64,000 nucleotides of DNA from G965202915 sp965205955 (GTDB taxonomy: Bacteria > Pseudomonadota > Gammaproteobacteria > Eutrophobiales > Eutrophobiaceae), in the NCBI GenBank assembly GCA_965205955.1, contig OZ242192.1:310001-374000 (forward strand), in the 5' to 3' direction. Made by a program: the position numbers and the translations under genes. This document shows positions 60,979 to 64,000 of this stretch, in pieces; the stretch's first letter is position 1; the number at the start of each line of letters is the position of its first letter. The notes under the pieces were generated by a model. That model saw only the letters and a program-made list of their open reading frames with translations, was not told the origin of the DNA and did not search any database.

Positions 60979-63015
60979 TTATAACGCGATCCCGGTATGT
61001 CTCAGTAAGGGCTCGATACTGGGCTTGCGTCCGCGAAAGCGGATGAACAATTCCATCGCGTCCTCGCTACCCCCCCGTTCGAGTATATTCTCCAGAAATT
61101 GCCGGCCGGTTTGTCGGTCGAAAATCCCCCTTTCCTCGAACTGAGAAAAGGCATCGGCCGACAATACCTCGGCCCATTTATAGCTGTAATAACCGGCCGC
61201 ATACCCGCCGGCGAAGATATGCGAGAACCCGTTTTGGAAACGATTGAATGCCGGCGGAATGATCACCGCCACCTGTTGCCGAACCCGGTCAAGCAATTCC
61301 TGGATTGAGAGACTTTTGTTTTGTGCAAATTCCAGGTGCAGCCTGAAGTCGAACAATGCAAATTCGAGTTGCCGCACCATTTGCATACCCGCCTGAAAGC
61401 TTCTGGCCGAGCGCATGCCCTTATACAATTCATCGCTGATCCGGTCGCCGGTCTCCATATGCCGGGCAAACAGATCGAGCGCCTCCCGCTCCCAGCACCA
61501 GTTTTCCATAAACTGGCTGGGCAACTCCACCGCATCCCATTCTACGCCGTTAATCCCGGACACATCCGCATAATCCACCTTGGTCAACATATGATGCAGG
61601 CCATGGCCAAATTCATGGAACAGGGTAATTACCTCATCATGCGTCAGCAACGCCGGCTTATCCCCAATCGGCGGAGCAAAATTACCGTTAAGGTAGGCAA
61701 CCGGATGCTGTACTCTTGAACCGTCCCGTCTTCGCACCGCGCATTCATCCATCCACGCGCCGCCGCGCTTGTGTTTGCGCGCATACGGATCGAGATAGAA
61801 ACTGCCGCGCAGTTGAGCGTCTTCATCCCGGATCTCAAAAAACCGGACGTCTTTGTGCCAGACCGGAACACCGGAACGAGGGGAAACAGCCAGCCCATAA
61901 AGCCGGTTTACCGTGTCAAACAAACCCTGCAGCACTTGCGGCAGTGGAAAATACGGCCGCAGCATTTCCTTGGAAACCGCGAATTTATCCGTGCGCAATT
62001 GCTCCGAATAATAGGCAATATCCCAGGCATTCAGCCCATCAATGCCGTCCTTGTCCTTTGCAAACTGTTGCAGTTCCTCCAACTCCCGCTGTGCGGCCGG
62101 GCGGGAACGCGCTGCCAGATCATCCAGAAAACCCAATACCTCCGCCGGCGATTGCGCCATCTTGGTCGCAAGCGAATAATGCGCATAACTCTCGAAGCCG
62201 AGCAGTTTCGCCTTTTCGGTGCGATATTGCAGGATCTCACGCATCAAGCCGCTGTTGTCCCACTCTCCGCCGTCATCCGCCATTTCGGATGCGCGGGTAT
62301 TGTAGGCGCGGTACATTTCCCGGCGAAGCGAGGCATTATCCGCATATTGCATCACATCGATATAACACGGAGCATCCAGCGTAAGCAGCCAGCCATCCTT
62401 GCCCTGTTGCTGCGCTTCCTGGCGTGCCCGCTGTAAGGCCGGCTCGGGCAGACCGGCCAGTTGGTCTTTATCGCTGACGGGCCGGGTCCAGGCATGCGTC
62501 GCATCCAACAGGTTTTCCTCAAACCTTGTGGTCAGACTGCTGAGCTGCTTTTGTATTTCCCGGTAGCGCGCCTGATCGGAAGCGCTCAGATCGATTCCCG
62601 ACAGGCGAAAATCACGCAAACCATTGCTGAGCACCTTTTTCTGGGCCGGGTCCAATTCGGCAGATCCCCGCTCGATAATAGTCTTGTAGGCATCGAACAA
62701 CTTGCGATTCTGTCCCATTTCCGTGGCATAGTCGGACAGCTCAGGCAGGCAGTTATTATAAACCTTGCGGAGCGCCTCATTGTCGGCGACCGAGTGCAGA
62801 TGATTTACCGGCGACCAGGCACGATTCAAGCGATCCCCCAATTCCTCGATAGGGCGAATCGTATCCTGCCAGCTATATTCATTCGCGCCGTTCAGGATCT
62901 CACCGATCCGGGCGCGGTTGCCCGCCAATATCTCACGTATGGCCGGCTCGATATGCTCCGGTTTAATCCTGTCAAAAGCGGGCAAGGCCGCCTGGGACAA
63001 CAAGGGATTCTTCAT
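60979..63015 (-). CDS. prlC: Oligopeptidase A (M3 family)
   Basis: 678 residues (E. coli PrlC has 680). It begins MKNPLLSQAALPAFDRI and carries the M3 zinc motif HEFGHGLHHML, with ENWCWEREALDLFARH downstream. This cytosolic zinc peptidase degrades signal peptides and short oligopeptides. I took the ATG at 63015. A longer in-frame start at 63126 adds 37 residues without similarity. Confidence 0.95.
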   Translation of the reverse strand: MKNPLLSQAALPAFDRIKPEHIEPAIREILAGNRARIGEILNGANEYSWQDTIRPIEELGDRLNRAWSPVNHLHSVADNEALRKVYNNCLPELSDYATEMGQNRKLFDAYKTIIERGSAELDPAQKKVLSNGLRDFRLSGIDLSASDQARYREIQKQLSSLTTRFEENLLDATHAWTRPVSDKDQLAGLPEPALQRARQEAQQQGKDGWLLTLDAPCYIDVMQYADNASLRREMYRAYNTRASEMADDGGEWDNSGLMREILQYRTEKAKLLGFESYAHYSLATKMAQSPAEVLGFLDDLAARSRPAAQRELEELQQFAKDKDGIDGLNAWDIAYYSEQLRTDKFAVSKEMLRPYFPLPQVLQGLFDTVNRLYGLAVSPRSGVPVWHKDVRFFEIRDEDAQLRGSFYLDPYARKHKRGGAWMDECAVRRRDGSRVQHPVAYLNGNFAPPIGDKPALLTHDEVITLFHEFGHGLHHMLTKVDYADVSGINGVEWDAVELPSQFMENWCWEREALDLFARHMETGDRISDELYKGMRSARSFQAGMQMVRQLEFALFDFRLHLEFAQNKSLSIQELLDRVRQQVAVIIPPAFNRFQNGFSHIFAGGYAAGYYSYKWAEVLSADAFSQFEERGIFDRQTGRQFLENILERGGSEDAMELFIRFRGRKPSIEPLLRHTGIAL

Positions 63016-63213
63016 AAATTGACTCCAGGGTTCAAGATAGTCTGCGAACTTTATAATGTCCTTATCGGAACCAAGTATATCATTCATTTCCGAATTTTCC
63101 GGGAGAAAATCATGCAGTATCGGCACATTAGCCGTTGCACCAAGGGTGTCTCTATAAAAGGGGGCGTTCCAGGTAAAAATGAAAGCACATTACGCAGCCA
63201 GAATATAAGGAGG

Positions 63214-63258
63214 CAGGCAGAGGGTGAGGGAGTTAAAATTGAGCTTCCCTCTGGCCTG
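63214..63258. terminator. Inverted repeat between prlC and the antiporter gene
   Basis: CAGGCAGAGGG (63214-63224) and CCCTCTGGCCTG (63247-63258) can pair with one bulge over a 22-base loop, just downstream of the antiporter subunit stop. There is no T tract, so it is at best a weak rho-independent terminator. The remaining ~190 bp to prlC contains nothing else that I recognise. Confidence 0.4.
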
Positions 63259-63268
63259 AGGCGCCGTA

Positions 63269-64000
63269 TCAAAACGGTGCGAGATAGTAAAGCAGGCTGA
63301 ATCCAAGCAGCCCGACGAGCAGGATCAGTTTGTAGGTCATCGCGATATTCGGCCCCGGAGTGGAGAGAGTTTTACGCCGGTTCGACAGCCAGTTGCCGGT
63401 GTTTTGCAATATATAGTCGCTGCTGCGTACTATCATTGTGCGGCAACAGCCGGCGCAAACCGGCAGGGCCTTTCTGTAGAACCAGTCGAAGTCCAGGCTG
63501 ATTGTCAGGGTGCGCCGCATCCACGGCAGCATGATGAAAAAGGCAAGCCCGGAAAAGAGCAGCAGTTGCAGTTGGGCCAGTACGTGCTCGCCGGTATAGG
63601 GGGCGTATTCCACCGGGTAGGGCAACAGCCGGTAGAGCCAGCCGGGGAATGCGCCTAAGGCAAGGCAGGCGAATGCGAACAGGATCATGGCTGCTTGCAT
63701 GTTCCAGGGGGGGTCTTTCACTCGCAGGCCGGAGTCTTTCTGGAAGAATACAAACCAGGGGAATTTAATCCCGGCATGCAGAAATACTCCGGCAGAGGCG
63801 GCCTGTAACAGCAGCCACAGGTACAGCATGTTTTCGTCCACTGAGGCCTGCACCACCATGGATTTGCTGATGAATCCGGAGGTGAGCGGGAAGGATGAGA
63901 TGGATAATGCGCCGATACAGCCGCACAGGGCGGTGATGGGCATGGTCTGTGCCAGTCCGCCTAAATCGGTGCATTTGCGTTTGCCGGTCATGTATAGGAC
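63269..64000 (-). CDS. Proton-conducting antiporter/complex I-like membrane subunit (MrpD/NuoM type), partial
   Basis: The C-terminal ~243 residues are in the window, with the start beyond the right edge. GLAQTMPITALCGCIGALS, PLTSGFISKSMVV and a Lys in FKP-like positions match the C-terminal helices of MrpD/MnhD and NuoL/NuoM-type subunits. Several more membrane segments follow, then a C-terminal extension (RTLTISLDFDWFYRKALPV) and a terminal helix LILLVGLLGFSLLYYLAPF. It probably belongs to a Na+/H+ antiporter operon continuing to the right. Confidence 0.8.
   Translation of the reverse strand, partial: VLYMTGKRKCTDLGGLAQTMPITALCGCIGALSISSFPLTSGFISKSMVVQASVDENMLYLWLLLQAASAGVFLHAGIKFPWFVFFQKDSGLRVKDPPWNMQAAMILFAFACLALGAFPGWLYRLLPYPVEYAPYTGEHVLAQLQLLLFSGLAFFIMLPWMRRTLTISLDFDWFYRKALPVCAGCCRTMIVRSSDYILQNTGNWLSNRRKTLSTPGPNIAMTYKLILLVGLLGFSLLYYLAPF

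Noticed and set aside
1..64000. CRISPR arrays, riboswitches, rRNA genes or prophage modules
   Set aside because: No regularly spaced repeats, no conserved riboswitch cores and no phage structural or integrase genes were seen. This was by eye, so a covariance-model scan would be needed to be certain.

Overview
The window looks like chromosomal DNA of a gammaproteobacterium, by the gene content: ppsA with ppsR, oligopeptidase A, exonuclease III, a tRNA-Ser(GGA), and multicomponent phenol hydroxylase and amn/dmp genes of the Pseudomonas/Comamonas kind. I cannot fix the genus. It is an island of aromatic catabolism, with housekeeping genes on the right edge.

Layout. (1) 1-11,854, minus strand: one long operon for 2-aminophenol and lower meta-cleavage metabolism (semialdehyde dehydrogenase, hydratase, acylating acetaldehyde dehydrogenase, aldolase, 4-oxalocrotonate decarboxylase, ring-fission-product hydrolase, PpsR, PEP synthase, a DODA-type dioxygenase, 2-aminomuconate deaminase, 2-aminophenol dioxygenase beta and alpha). 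A divergent GntR/FCD regulator (11,965) faces it. (2) 12,676-19,607: an RND/MMPL exporter, a YCF48-like lipoprotein, a DUF1329 protein and a DUF1302 outer-membrane protein. Their promoter carries the same paired TATCGA boxes as the amn promoter. (3) 19,668-25,705: phenol hydroxylase dmpKLMNOP, ferredoxin and catechol 2,3-dioxygenase behind a sigma-54 promoter with an upstream activator site. (4) 25,732-32,355: a homogentisate-route operon (hpd, fahA, VOC protein, maiA, acetoacetyl-CoA synthetase) with a divergent MarR regulator and twin operators. (5) 32,406-34,523: remnants, a Rieske ferredoxin and a DAHP synthase. (6) 34,568-45,107: two near-identical lrp copies on ~0.84-kb direct repeats bracket a pterin/aromatic-amino-acid-hydroxylase cassette (hydroxylase, FMN reductase, PTPS-like protein, SDR). 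A TonB receptor, an alpha/beta hydrolase and an amino-acid dehydrogenase follow. (7) 45,174-52,252: Dabb protein, orphan trpB, second DUF1329 protein with an AhpD-like protein, LysE exporter, quinone oxidoreductase, DmpR/XylR-type activator. (8) 52,262-56,584: an IS3 remnant and a decayed protocatechuate 4,5-cleavage locus (pmdC/ligC fragment, LysR fragment, truncated Tat protein) around an intact aldehyde dehydrogenase and pobA. (9) 56,721-64,000: methyltransferase, ClpP-fold protease-like protein, DNA adenine methyltransferase, tRNA-Ser, xthA, prlC and a partial antiporter subunit.

Together, phenol goes to catechol and 2-hydroxymuconic semialdehyde, and 2-aminophenol goes to 2-aminomuconic semialdehyde. 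Both can drain through the amn operon to pyruvate and acetyl-CoA, and the embedded PEP synthase would return pyruvate to gluconeogenesis. Phenylalanine could go to tyrosine (hydroxylase cassette), to 4-hydroxyphenylpyruvate (dehydrogenase or transaminase) and to homogentisate (hpd). Homogentisate dioxygenase itself is not in the window. The most unusual locus is the pterin/hydroxylase cassette: its PTPS-like protein lacks the usual catalytic cysteine, its hydroxylase is about 590 residues long, and it lies between duplicated regulators.
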